NCBI RefSeq assembly: GCF_004364635.1
Contig: NZ_SOAX01000002.1
Location: 558,001-622,000, forward strand
DNA from: Halospina denitrificans
Lineage (GTDB): Bacteria > Pseudomonadota > Gammaproteobacteria > Pseudomonadales > Oleiphilaceae
Reading direction: 5' to 3'
DNA: 64,000 nt
The notes beneath the pieces were generated by a model, which was given only the letters and a program-made list of their open reading frames with translations, was not told where the DNA came from and made no database searches. This document shows, in pieces, positions 26,241-35,255 of this stretch (the stretch's first letter is position 1; each line of letters starts with the position of its first letter). The translations under genes and the position numbers were made by a program.

Positions 26241-27118
26241 GTACTCCAATGAAAGGCATCATACTGGCAGGCGGTAGCGGCTCACGACTCCACCCCATTA
26301 CCAAGGGGGTCTCAAAACAACTGCTCCCGATCTACGACAAACCCATGATCTACCATCCCCTTTCCGTACTCATGCTCGCGGGTATACGGGAGATCCTCAT
26401 TATAACGACCCCAGAGGATCAGAGCAGTTTCCAGTACCTCCTCGGCGATGGCAGCCAGTTTGGCATTAACCTGAGCTATACAGCACAACCTTCTCCAGAT
26501 GGTCTTGCTCAGGCATTTACGATTGGTGCGCCTTTCATCGGCAACGATCCAGTCTGCCTGGTCCTTGGCGACAACATTTTCTATGGACAGGGCTTTACTC
26601 CTAAACTGCAACAAGCTGCGGCGCGCACCACTGGCGCTACAGTTTTCGGCTACCAGGTCAAGGATCCAGAGCGTTTCGGGGTGGTCGAATTCGATGAAAA
26701 CAGAAAGGCCATTTCCATCGAAGAAAAACCGAAACATCCAAAATCCCATTACGCGGTGACGGGCCTTTACTTCTACGACAATGACGTTGTCGATATTGCC
26801 CGTTCGGTGAAACCATCTGACCGGGGCGAATTGGAGATTACGTCTGTGAACGAAGCCTACCTCTCCCGTGGTGATCTCAATGTTGAAGTGCTAGGTCGCG
26901 GTTTCGCGTGGCTGGATACAGGCACCCATGAAAGCCTTCTAGAGGCCGCGCAGTTCGTTGAGACCGTCGAAAAGCGACAGGGTTACAAGATCGCCTGTCT
27001 CGAAGAAATTGCCTATAAACAGGGTTGGATTTCGCTGGACCTTTTGTTCGAAACGGCACATGCCCTCCAGAAGACCGCTTACGGGGCTTATCTCAAAGAC
27101 ATCGCTGAGGAATCATGA
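26237..27118 (+). CDS. rmlA: Glucose-1-phosphate thymidylyltransferase
   Basis: A 293-residue RmlA: nucleotidyltransferase loop [13 protein letters not shown] with the following [17 protein letters not shown], the LGDNIFYG metal site, ERFGVVEFD and the EEKPKHPKS segment. It makes dTDP-glucose from glucose-1-phosphate and dTTP in the cytoplasm. It overlaps the SDR gene before it and the aminotransferase gene after it by four bases each. rmlB, rmlC and rmlD are not in the window, so either they lie elsewhere or dTDP-glucose feeds an amino-sugar route through the neighbouring aminotransferase. Confidence 0.95.
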   Translation: MSTPMKGIILAGGSGSRLHPITKGVSKQLLPIYDKPMIYHPLSVLMLAGIREILIITTPEDQSSFQYLLGDGSQFGINLSYTAQPSPDGLAQAFTIGAPFIGNDPVCLVLGDNIFYGQGFTPKLQQAAARTTGATVFGYQVKDPERFGVVEFDENRKAISIEEKPKHPKSHYAVTGLYFYDNDVVDIARSVKPSDRGELEITSVNEAYLSRGDLNVEVLGRGFAWLDTGTHESLLEAAQFVETVEKRQGYKIACLEEIAYKQGWISLDLLFETAHALQKTAYGAYLKDIAEES

Positions 27119-28188
27119 TTCAGGTCACCAAACCGTTTATCCCGGACCGCAAAACACTCGACAAGTACCTGGATGGTATCTGCGAACGCGCATGGCTCAC
27201 CAATAATGGCCCTCTGGTTCAGGAACTAACCCAACGCCTTGAAGACTACCTTGGCGTTCAGAATCTGCTGTTGGTCGCCAATGGCACGCTTGCTCTTCAG
27301 GTTGCCTATAAAGCGTTGGGCGTTGAAGACGAAGCAGTGACCACCCCCTTTACCTTCGCCGCGACCCCCGGCTCCATGAAGTGGCAGGGCATTACGCCTC
27401 ACTTTGCGGATATCGACCCGAACACCTTGAACCTTGACCCCTCCCAAGCTGAAAAGGCCATCACAGAAAGGACGCAGGCCCTGGTACCCGTTCATGTCTA
27501 TGGCAACGCGTGCGATCACGATTCATTCCAGGATATTGCGAGCCGCTATAACCTTCCCCTGATTTACGATGCCTCGCACGCCTTTGGTGTGCAGTACAAA
27601 GGTGAAAGCCTTCTTAGTTGTGGCGACGCAGCAACTCTCAGCTTCCATGCCACGAAGCTTTTTCACACTGTGGAGGGGGGAGGCATCGTCTTCAAAAACC
27701 GGGATGATCTTGAACGAGCCCGGTCGATGATCAATTTTGGCCAATCCCCTGAAACGCCAAATGACATCGCCAGTGTCGGCATCAACGCAAAAATGAGCGA
27801 ACTGCATGCCGCCATGGGGCTGGCCACGCTGGATTCAATCGACCAGATCATCACCCAACGTGCAGCGCTTATTCAGGAATATCACCACTGCCTTAAAGGA
27901 CATGTTGAATTCCCGCAACGCCGAGGGAGTGAGAATGGCGCCTATATGCCGATTCTGCTTGCCTCCGAAGAGCAGGCAAGTGCGGTTGACTCCTCCCTGC
28001 AGCAAGCCGGTATTCGCCCTCGGCATTATTTCTCACCTGCACTACACGAAACCACAACCTACGGTAATGATGATGCATGCCCGGTGGCGAGTGACATTGC
28101 GGACAGAATCCTCTGCCTTCCGCTCTATCCGGAGCTTACGACCCACCAAGTTAAGTGGGTCTGTGAGCACGTTTGTAAGAATCTATAA
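27115..28188 (+). CDS. DegT/DnrJ/EryC1/StrS nucleotide-sugar aminotransferase
   Basis: A 357-residue PLP enzyme of the sugar aminotransferase family. [16 protein letters not shown] (phosphate-binding region), [24 protein letters not shown] with the PLP-ring Asp, and [15 protein letters not shown] with Lys181 as Schiff-base lysine. The FHATKxFHTxEGG form resembles enzymes that aminate dTDP-4-keto or 3-keto hexoses (FdtB/VioA kind), which fits the coupling to rmlA. Amino donor would be Glu. Next gene (ATP-grasp) follows after 27 bases. Confidence 0.88.
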   Translation: MIQVTKPFIPDRKTLDKYLDGICERAWLTNNGPLVQELTQRLEDYLGVQNLLLVANGTLALQVAYKALGVEDEAVTTPFTFAATPGSMKWQGITPHFADIDPNTLNLDPSQAEKAITERTQALVPVHVYGNACDHDSFQDIASRYNLPLIYDASHAFGVQYKGESLLSCGDAATLSFHATKLFHTVEGGGIVFKNRDDLERARSMINFGQSPETPNDIASVGINAKMSELHAAMGLATLDSIDQIITQRAALIQEYHHCLKGHVEFPQRRGSENGAYMPILLASEEQASAVDSSLQQAGIRPRHYFSPALHETTTYGNDDACPVASDIADRILCLPLYPELTTHQVKWVCEHVCKNL

Positions 28189-28215
28189 GCTGAAACAGGT
28201 TTCAAGGATCTGAAA

Positions 28216-29409
28216 GTGCAAAAGGTAATGTTTTTGGGAGCGGCCCCCATGCAAATGCCGCCAATTGAGTACGCGAGCGAAAAGGGCTACGAGATTATAA
28301 CGGTTGACTATAAACCGGATAATCCGGGGCACCGTTTGGCCCAACGATGGTATGACTGCAGTACTACGGATCTCGATGGCGTACTGGAAATCGCGCGCAA
28401 GGAGGCCATTGACGGTATCGTTGCGTATGCCTCCGATCCTGCCGCGCCGACGGCCGCCTACGTAGGAAATGCCATGGACCTGCCGTCCAATCCATACGAG
28501 TCGGTCTGCACGCTCGCTGAGAAAGATAAATTTCGGTCTTTTCTTCAGGAAAACGGATTTAACGTCCCCGCAGCCCAATCATTTACCAGCGCCAGTGCGG
28601 CAGCCGAATTCGCCGAAAGCATAGATGGCAATGTTTTTACAAAACCGGTGGACTCATCCGGGAGCAAAGGCGTTACCCGCGTAACGGATGCAGCACAATT
28701 TCGGGATGCGTTCGAGTATGCGGCTGCTTTCTCGCGTTCCGGCAGAGTTATTGTAGAAACTGAGCTCGTACGCGCCGGTTACCAAGTTGCCGGTGATGGT
28801 TTTGTCCGCGATGGGCGTCTCGCTTTTCGTTGCTGGGCCAACGAACATTTTGATTACCAATGCAACGGACTTGTACCGATTGGAGAAAGTTTCCCATCGG
28901 TGCTGCCGGATCGCTTGCTCGACCATGCCCATTCCGAGACCCAGCGGCTACTCAATCTGCTTGATATACAGACCGGAGCTCTGAATTTCGACTTCATCTT
29001 CACTGAAGAGGAAAAGCTATATTTCTTAGAGATTGGTCCACGTAATGGCGGCAACCTGATTCCCCAGGTTATCCGGTACGGAACGGGTGTAGACTTGATC
29101 GCCGCAACCGTCGAAGCCGCTCTTGGAAACGATTATGAGTTGCCTGATGACTCGCCGTTTAAAGGTTATTGGGCCTCCTACATCGTTCATGCACTGGCCG
29201 ACGGCTCATATGGTGATCTGCATATTTCAGAGCAACTGCAATCCCGTATCGTCGAACAAGATATTTGGAAGCAGCGAGGCGATCCAGTAAAGCTCTTCAG
29301 AGGCTCGAACGACACAGTCGGCACTATGATTCTTCGCTTCCAGACCGCACAGGAGATGTGCGCACTCATGGATGACATGAATAGCGAAATATTTGTGGAA
29401 TACCTATAG
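28216..29409 (+). CDS. ATP-grasp ligase of unknown substrate
   Basis: 397 residues from GTG 28216 (AGGA seven bases before). N-terminal pre-ATP-grasp Rossmann-like part (VMFLGAAPMQMPPIEYASEKG), then ATP-grasp core: TLAEKDKFRSFLQENGFNVP, FTKPVDSSGSKGV (ATP loop), TGALNFDFIFTEE and EIGPRNGGNLIP (metal-binding Glu/Asn). Such carbamoyl-phosphate-synthase-like proteins usually join a carboxylate to an amine. Lying straight after a sugar aminotransferase gene, it may couple an amino acid or other acid to the new amino group (inference). Not assigned to a named enzyme. Confidence 0.82.
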   Translation: MQKVMFLGAAPMQMPPIEYASEKGYEIITVDYKPDNPGHRLAQRWYDCSTTDLDGVLEIARKEAIDGIVAYASDPAAPTAAYVGNAMDLPSNPYESVCTLAEKDKFRSFLQENGFNVPAAQSFTSASAAAEFAESIDGNVFTKPVDSSGSKGVTRVTDAAQFRDAFEYAAAFSRSGRVIVETELVRAGYQVAGDGFVRDGRLAFRCWANEHFDYQCNGLVPIGESFPSVLPDRLLDHAHSETQRLLNLLDIQTGALNFDFIFTEEEKLYFLEIGPRNGGNLIPQVIRYGTGVDLIAATVEAALGNDYELPDDSPFKGYWASYIVHALADGSYGDLHISEQLQSRIVEQDIWKQRGDPVKLFRGSNDTVGTMILRFQTAQEMCALMDDMNSEIFVEYL

Positions 29410-29606
29410 TAGGGGGCATCGACAGCTATTCTAAACAGGCCCCAACGCAATACTGTGCAATAAAATACTCACCACTCAGCTGGCCTATGCAAGTATTCCG
29501 CTAAACTAATCTGCCAATCCACCGATGCCAATGATCAAACACAGCGACCCTGACCACATGCACTGCTCTACCGCTTTATTGAACAACAGCTGACCCAGAG
29601 AGAACT

Positions 29607-30638
29607 ATGCCAACTGACGAACGTATTCGAAAACGTCGTTCGGAATTCGCCCGGAATGACGACTTGGAATCTCTGCTCCGCACCCTCAATGAGGATTTGG
29701 CGTCGGCCGAAGCTAAGGCTATGCAGCCCTATCGTGAGCAAACGCCACCTTTCCCACCTGTTTTCGTCATGGGTGCGCCTCGTTGTGGCTCGACTTTATT
29801 TATGCAATGGCTGGCATCTACCGGCGTCTTTGCATATCCGAGCAATCTACTCTCGCGTTTCTGGGCCGCACCTATTACCGGCGCCCGTATCCAGAAAGCT
29901 CTAACTGATCCGGCCTACGACTTCCGTGACGAGCTTCATGACCTTAAGGGCAATACCAACTTCGAATCCCACCACGGAAAGACTGCCGGCGCGTTGTCAC
30001 CCAACGAATTCTGGTACTTCTGGAGACGCTTTTTGCCTGGCAACGAATACAGGTCCCGCGAGGAGCTCGAACGCATAGTAGATAGTGCAACGCTGCGCGC
30101 CGAAATCGCAGGTATGACTGACCTGTTCGCAAAACCTTTCGCCTGCAAAGGAATGATCTTCAACGAGAACATCCCCTACATGGCAGAGCTATTCCCCACC
30201 GCCATCTTTATATGGCTTCGCCGACAACCAGAGTACAATATCCAATCGCTGCTGCTGGCACGTGACCGTCAGTACGGCAATATGAATCAGTGGTACTCTT
30301 TCAAGATCAAAGAGTACCCGCAACTTAAAAATCTCGACCCTCTAGCTTCCGTTGCAGGTCAAGTCGCCTCAATCAATCGCTCAGTCGAAAAAGGCATAGC
30401 TGATCTACCAGCTCAAAATAAGTTAGTAATTCAGTATGAAGACTTCTGCCAACGTCCAGAATACTACTTTAACGAAATCACTCAGCGCGTGTTCACACAG
30501 AGCGCCATCGGTGATGCTGTAGTTCCTGAGCTTTCTGGTGAAACCAGCTTTTCTAATACTAATGTTTGGAAGTTGGCGGAGTATAGCCAGGAAGAAGCTG
30601 CGCGAGCCTATAAAGCATTTAAGGATGACAAGGAATAA
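29607..30638 (+). CDS. Sulfotransferase family protein
   Basis: A 343-residue protein. PAPS 5'-phosphosulfate loop VMGAPRCGSTLFMQWL at 54-69, with the 3'-phosphate region FIWLRRQPEYNIQSLLLAR near 200-218. The intervening NLLSRFWAAPITG and the C-terminal region are usual for bacterial sulfotransferases of this length. First of three consecutive, mutually dissimilar sulfotransferase genes. The 197 bases before it hold nothing recognisable beyond a possible promoter. GC is falling from here into the AT-rich stretch that follows. Confidence 0.8.
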   Translation: MPTDERIRKRRSEFARNDDLESLLRTLNEDLASAEAKAMQPYREQTPPFPPVFVMGAPRCGSTLFMQWLASTGVFAYPSNLLSRFWAAPITGARIQKALTDPAYDFRDELHDLKGNTNFESHHGKTAGALSPNEFWYFWRRFLPGNEYRSREELERIVDSATLRAEIAGMTDLFAKPFACKGMIFNENIPYMAELFPTAIFIWLRRQPEYNIQSLLLARDRQYGNMNQWYSFKIKEYPQLKNLDPLASVAGQVASINRSVEKGIADLPAQNKLVIQYEDFCQRPEYYFNEITQRVFTQSAIGDAVVPELSGETSFSNTNVWKLAEYSQEEAARAYKAFKDDKE

Positions 30639-30646
30639 GAAAAACC

Positions 30647-31333
30647 GTGTTACACAGAATCAAAAATCGAGCCATCCGGCTAGCAATAGATATCCGGAAC
30701 CGACGAAAAGCCAAAGGTAAGGTCAAGTATTTCTGTATCGGGAGAAACAAAACTGGTACAACTTCTTTGAAGCGCGCGTTTGAAGACTTGGGGTACCCGC
30801 TTGGAAATCAACGGAAAGCTGAAATCCTTACTGGCAAATACTATTTCGAGGGCAATTTTCAGCCCATCATCAATTACTGTAAAACGGCGCAGGTTTTTCA
30901 GGACGTCCCCTTCAGCTACCCTGAAACGTACAAATATTTAGACAAGGCATACCCGGGAAGTAAATTTATATTGACTGTTAGGGACGATGCTGAGCAATGG
31001 TACCAATCCATTACTCGCTATCACGCTAAAAATTTCGGAAAAAACGGATGTATACCTACAGCAGGAGACCTAAAAGCTGCCCGCTACGTATGGCCTGGCT
31101 TCATGTATAACGTAGTCAGGGTGCACGGCACACCAGATAGCGATCCTTATAACAAAGATATCATGATTTCACATTACCTACGTTACAACAGAGACGTTAT
31201 GGAGTATTTCAAAAATCGTCCGGATGACCTGCTAGTGATTAATGTTTCCGAAAAAGGCGCATATCAAAAGTTCGAGAATTTTTTGGATGTAGACTCTCCG
31301 TATGACAATTTTCCATGGGCAAACCGAACTTAA
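30647..31333 (+). CDS. Small sulfotransferase-like protein
   Basis: 228 residues from GTG 30647. CIGRNKTGTTSLKRAFEDLGY (about 30-50) is the PAPS 5' loop, and GSKFILTVRDDAEQWYQSIT near 110 is the 3'-phosphate region. QVFQDVPFSYP between them is the short-sulfotransferase pattern seen in marine bacteria. It begins eight bases after the previous gene. Low GC. Acceptor unknown. Confidence 0.77.
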   Translation: MLHRIKNRAIRLAIDIRNRRKAKGKVKYFCIGRNKTGTTSLKRAFEDLGYPLGNQRKAEILTGKYYFEGNFQPIINYCKTAQVFQDVPFSYPETYKYLDKAYPGSKFILTVRDDAEQWYQSITRYHAKNFGKNGCIPTAGDLKAARYVWPGFMYNVVRVHGTPDSDPYNKDIMISHYLRYNRDVMEYFKNRPDDLLVINVSEKGAYQKFENFLDVDSPYDNFPWANRT

Positions 31334-31349
31334 CAGAGAACAATAAGCT

Positions 31350-32216
31350 ATGGTTAAGAAAACAGCTGCCCTTGCTTTCAGGAATTTTAAACGGAAAGTT
31401 TGGGGAGGACACCAGCCAGACTTCCTGATTGTTGGTGCTCAAAAAAGCGGAACTACCTCCCTATTCAGTTACTTGCAGGAAAGAGAGGGATTTTTAGGCT
31501 CCTTACCTAAGGAAGTCCACTTTTTTGATAGAGAAGATAACTATAAAAAAGGATTCGGCTGGTATGAAAGTCATTTCATCAAGCCTCCCGGAAAAAACGG
31601 TTTGCACTACGAAGCATCACCAACTTATCTATTCCGACCTAAGGTCCCAGAACGCCTGTATGAATATAACCCAACTCTCAAGATAATAATCCTCCTCCGC
31701 GAGCCGATAAGCCGCGCTTACTCTGCATGGAACATGTATCGACAGTGGAGTGAAGAAGGGTTTGTTCCTTGGGCAATTCAAAATGATCCTTATGGCCGAA
31801 AAGAAAGCCGAATATATCAGGTCTTTTTCAAAAATGGATGCCCTTCTTTCTCTGATTATATCAATATCGAGATGGACCTTATTAACGAGGGCGATGCTGA
31901 AGACGAACCAACTTTGTTGAGACGCGGGATCTACAAACCGCAGATCGAACGGTATATTGATGCCTTTGGGAGTAAACGCGTACTTGTGCTCGGTTTTAAT
32001 GAACTCAAAACTGCCCCCGAAACCGTACTCAAAAAATGTTACGACTTCCTAGGGGTGCCCTGCAGCGAACTGTCTAAAACACCTCCCGGGGAGATTAAAA
32101 ATAAACGGACGTACCCCTCAAATATATCTCCCGAAGATCTTAAGACACTTCAGGAATGGTACGCTCCTGCGAATGATGATTTGTTCAACTATCTTGGGTA
32201 CCGCCCAGACTGGTAG
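31350..32216 (+). CDS. Sulfotransferase, heparan-sulfotransferase-like
   Basis: A 288-residue protein with the typical heparan/NodH-type start PDFLIVGAQKSGTTSLFSYL (23-42), then LPKEVHFFDR, SPTYLFRPKVPERLYEYNP and IILLREPISRAYSAWNMY (3'-phosphate site). The PKExHFFD motif is characteristic of glycosaminoglycan N- and O-sulfotransferases. No signal peptide or transmembrane anchor was seen. The 164 bases after it before the GT2 gene hold nothing recognised. Together with the PIG-L deacetylase it raises the possibility of N-sulfated amino sugars (inference). Confidence 0.85.
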   Translation: MVKKTAALAFRNFKRKVWGGHQPDFLIVGAQKSGTTSLFSYLQEREGFLGSLPKEVHFFDREDNYKKGFGWYESHFIKPPGKNGLHYEASPTYLFRPKVPERLYEYNPTLKIIILLREPISRAYSAWNMYRQWSEEGFVPWAIQNDPYGRKESRIYQVFFKNGCPSFSDYINIEMDLINEGDAEDEPTLLRRGIYKPQIERYIDAFGSKRVLVLGFNELKTAPETVLKKCYDFLGVPCSELSKTPPGEIKNKRTYPSNISPEDLKTLQEWYAPANDDLFNYLGYRPDW

Positions 32217-32380
32217 TTGCATTAGCACTCAACGCTAGACCAATCCGGTTCCAGCTCTAATATATTGGGCGGAGACTTTTTGCGTTTTCAAAGTTCTCAA
32301 AGTGGCCCAATACCTCTATCGGCAATAATAATAAAGAACGCCCCATAACCAGTCTTTTATTCTATTTCAGAGTTTGATGC

Positions 32381-33421
32381 ATGGCTAATCTAAGCGCAAC
32401 GAGCCAAGAAACCGATTCCGCCGATATACCCCCTAAACCACCGAAACCAAAAACAGAACATCAAATATTAGCGCAGTGGAACTCTGGCCCCGAGGATCCC
32501 CTAGTCACCATCCAATGCATAACTTTCAACCATCGATCATTTCTAGATGATGCAATAAATGGTTTCCTGATGCAGGAGACTAATTTTCCGTTTGAGATAT
32601 TGATCCATGATGATGCATCCACTGATGGAACCCGTGAGTTAATTGAGGAATACCAAGCAAAATATCCCCGAATTATAAAAACCGTACTGCAAAGCGAGAA
32701 CCAATACTCCCAGGGCAGAAGAGCCTTAAGCTTTCTGCATCATAAGTCGCACGGAAAATACATTGCCGTTTGCGAAGGCGACGACTATTGGACGGACAAG
32801 AAAAAATTACAAATCCAAGTAGATTTCTTAGAACGTCATCCCGACTATGTAATCTCTGGCCATGATGCCTTTGTTATTGACGAAAACAGCAAGGAACTAA
32901 CACTCTCAAAATTATCCAATTCGCACAAAAAAGACTATACGGGCGATGAGCTTTCAAAAAGTAATGCCTTGATACTGACTATGAGTTGGGTATACAGAAA
33001 TATAATTCCGGACTTCGCGCCCGAACGGAATTTTGTTAGAAATGGCGACAAGTTCTTGATCTCTATCCTTGGCCGCTACGGCAAAAGTCACTTCCATGAT
33101 GAAATACAACCAGCCGCATATCGAATCCATTCAGGCGGTGTATGGTCCTATTCAGGTTCCGACTCTAAGCTGGATGATATGATCAATACGCTATTTTGGA
33201 TGTATCGTTATTACAAGCGAAAAGAAGAAAAAGAACTATCCGCATTTTATAGAAAAGAATTCAAAAGACACGTCTTGCAGAAAGCTACCTTCGCGGAGCT
33301 TCTAAAAGCATTTTTATCAAAATTAATATTTATAGAAAGGCTAAAACCTTTAGCAAGGAAAGCTATTGGAGAAAATAAATATCGGAAAATAAAAAAAATA
33401 GTGCGAAACACTATTAAATAG
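32381..33421 (+). CDS. Glycosyltransferase family 2
   Basis: A 346-residue inverting GT-A enzyme. A Pro/Lys-rich N-terminus (PPKPPKPKTEHQ) precedes the catalytic domain: PLVTIQCITFNHRSFLDDAI, EILIHDDASTDGT (nucleotide-binding Asp), and CEGDDYWTDKKKLQ with the metal-binding DxD-like site. C-terminal third is Lys-rich and may lie against the membrane. AT-rich like its neighbours. It is followed by the EpsG-type polymerase gene. Donor unknown. Confidence 0.87.
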   Translation: MANLSATSQETDSADIPPKPPKPKTEHQILAQWNSGPEDPLVTIQCITFNHRSFLDDAINGFLMQETNFPFEILIHDDASTDGTRELIEEYQAKYPRIIKTVLQSENQYSQGRRALSFLHHKSHGKYIAVCEGDDYWTDKKKLQIQVDFLERHPDYVISGHDAFVIDENSKELTLSKLSNSHKKDYTGDELSKSNALILTMSWVYRNIIPDFAPERNFVRNGDKFLISILGRYGKSHFHDEIQPAAYRIHSGGVWSYSGSDSKLDDMINTLFWMYRYYKRKEEKELSAFYRKEFKRHVLQKATFAELLKAFLSKLIFIERLKPLARKAIGENKYRKIKKIVRNTIK

Positions 33422-33461
33422 TTGCCTCAAAAAACTAGAAATAACCAATCCTCAAATCCAT

Positions 33462-34604
33462 TTGCAAAAACAACCTAACTTCAAGGCACCATTTTACATG
33501 GCATACGCATTCCACGCCTTAATAGCCTTTCTTGCCTCTTATGTCTGGGAATCTCAGAGGTTCGACCGCAAAGCATCCAGCGTATCCTTGTTTCTACTCT
33601 TTGTTATCTTGCTCATTTTGCCCGCATTACAATTAGAGGTTGGCGCAGATTACTCTAGCTATTTAGAAACTGCTAAAGGAAATCACAATATATCTATTTA
33701 TTACCAAAAAGGAGAATACTTATACTATACAATATTCAGCATCGTAAAAGAGAACCTCCCAGCTCATTCCTTTTTTGTTATAGCATATCTTATTAATACT
33801 GCCTTAATCGTCAACGCCCTCATTAAATTGAAAGCTCAAGGTTATTCAGCCTATATCATAGTCTTCTTATTTTTAACAACTTTCGGGCTCTACCAGAACC
33901 AAATGAACATTATTCGGACCTATACAGCGGTGTTTTGTTTTATTAATGCTGCACTGTGTCGCTCCGAAGACAAAAACTTAAAAGCAATAGTTTTTTCATT
34001 AATCGGAATTATTTCTCACCAAACCTATATATTTGCGATTATTCTACTGATACTTCCAAAAAAACTTCTTCATATTTTACAACAGTACCCTTTACGCTTT
34101 TATCTATTTTCATTTGTAGCGACCGCCTTCCTAGCCACCCCCTATATTCTAGGTCCGCTCATAAACAGTTTATTCCCTTTCTATAACCATTACTTAAGCA
34201 AAGAAATATTCGAGCCAGCTGACATAATCAATATTGCAACCAAAGCATACTACATCCCACTAAACCTAATTTTTTTATATTTGCTCCAAAAAGAACCGAG
34301 TCCTGTCCCTAAAAATCAAAGGTATTTCGTTGGGCTATGGATACTAACGTCAGGCATCTATCTAGGGTTGCTAACCGCCCCCGTTATTTTCTTTAGGGCC
34401 TGGCACTATATAGCATTCTTCCACTTACTCCCGATTTATTATATTCTCACAGATAAACGAACAAGACAGCTAGCTCCATTTGTCGTAATTTATGTTATAG
34501 CACCTTTTCTTATAAAGGTAATAGGATTTCCTGTTGGGGAGTATCATTACAAAACGATACTTGGGCCAATTTGCACATTTCCTTGGGGAGAACCTCAGTG
34601 TTGA
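33462..34604 (+). CDS. EpsG/Wzy-type polysaccharide polymerase, second copy
   Basis: A 380-residue membrane protein with about ten hydrophobic segments. It has the EpsG-family motif LEVGADYSSYLET (about 58-70), then the Q-x-N-x-x-R-T-Y segment QNQMNIIRTYTAVF, which is the conserved Arg region of the family. TTG start at 33462 is uncertain, and an ATG at 33498 is possible. Very AT-rich. It is not closely similar in sequence to the polymerase at 4841-5881. Two polymerases with one Wza/Wzc system suggest either two polymers or a replaced module. Confidence 0.78.
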   Translation: MQKQPNFKAPFYMAYAFHALIAFLASYVWESQRFDRKASSVSLFLLFVILLILPALQLEVGADYSSYLETAKGNHNISIYYQKGEYLYYTIFSIVKENLPAHSFFVIAYLINTALIVNALIKLKAQGYSAYIIVFLFLTTFGLYQNQMNIIRTYTAVFCFINAALCRSEDKNLKAIVFSLIGIISHQTYIFAIILLILPKKLLHILQQYPLRFYLFSFVATAFLATPYILGPLINSLFPFYNHYLSKEIFEPADIINIATKAYYIPLNLIFLYLLQKEPSPVPKNQRYFVGLWILTSGIYLGLLTAPVIFFRAWHYIAFFHLLPIYYILTDKRTRQLAPFVVIYVIAPFLIKVIGFPVGEYHYKTILGPICTFPWGEPQC

Positions 34605-35255
34605 CTATCAGATAAAGCAAACTGCATGGTAACCCGACCCGATCACACTGGTGCCTGCTACGAGAAGCTTCAGACAGCTACCCTTTAATTCGGTCATTTA
34701 TTAGACGTATAGAACTCCAGTACCTTATTACATTTCCACCGTTCATCAGCAGAAATAAACAATGCCCAGCTTCTTCATAACAGCTGTTTATGTATGCCTC
34801 TCAGCCCTAATTTTGCAAAGACTCCGATCGACAGCGCCTTTAATTAAAATTAAGGGGTAGCATATTCCTAACTGGGGGGAATTTCAATCCTTCTTGGTTA
34901 CTGCATAAAACCATAAAGACTGAACACGACCGGCAAACAGCAATATTATTGACTTCTTACTGCATGTTAGATTCTTACATTTACATATCCAACAATTATA
35001 TTAGCTATGCCTTCGCCTTTTCATAAAACACCCCTAAAATAAAAAGCGACAGTACAGTCGCTTACAATCAAATTTTTCAATGACTCTTTCTCGGGAAGGG
35101 CTACAACTACAACGTAGGGGTCAGACTTCTGATCCATTAAAGCACCCCCTCAAGTTAATAAACAAGTGACTCCACCACGACTTATTCGCAAAAACTGAAA
35201 TACCTAAAAACAAAACTTAATCATAGTTCTCAATACAATAATTGAAGGTTTTATC
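34605..35255. other. Gene-free AT-rich stretch of 651 bases
   Basis: No convincing coding frame, RNA gene or repeat was found. It contains a hairpin with a T-run on the minus strand (35044-35063) and low-GC sequence like the flanking glycosyltransferase genes. The next gene begins with TTG at 35256, and a TACAAT at about 35236 could be part of its promoter. It may be residue of a lost gene or a recombination joint. Confidence 0.5.
35044..35063 (-). terminator. Possible Rho-independent terminator, minus-strand orientation
   Basis: AAGCGAC (35044-35050) pairs with GTCGCTT (35057-35063) around a 6-base loop. Read on the minus strand the stem is followed directly by TTTTTATTTT. No minus-strand gene lies upstream of it here, so it may be a relic or serve to block antisense transcription. 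In the plus direction no T-run follows. Confidence 0.4.

Noticed and set aside
26271-26281. GGCGGTAGCGG, one base from the ops consensus, on the plus strand
   Set aside because: It encodes the conserved GGSGS loop of RmlA inside the gene, so the match is explained by coding. It is not in a leader.
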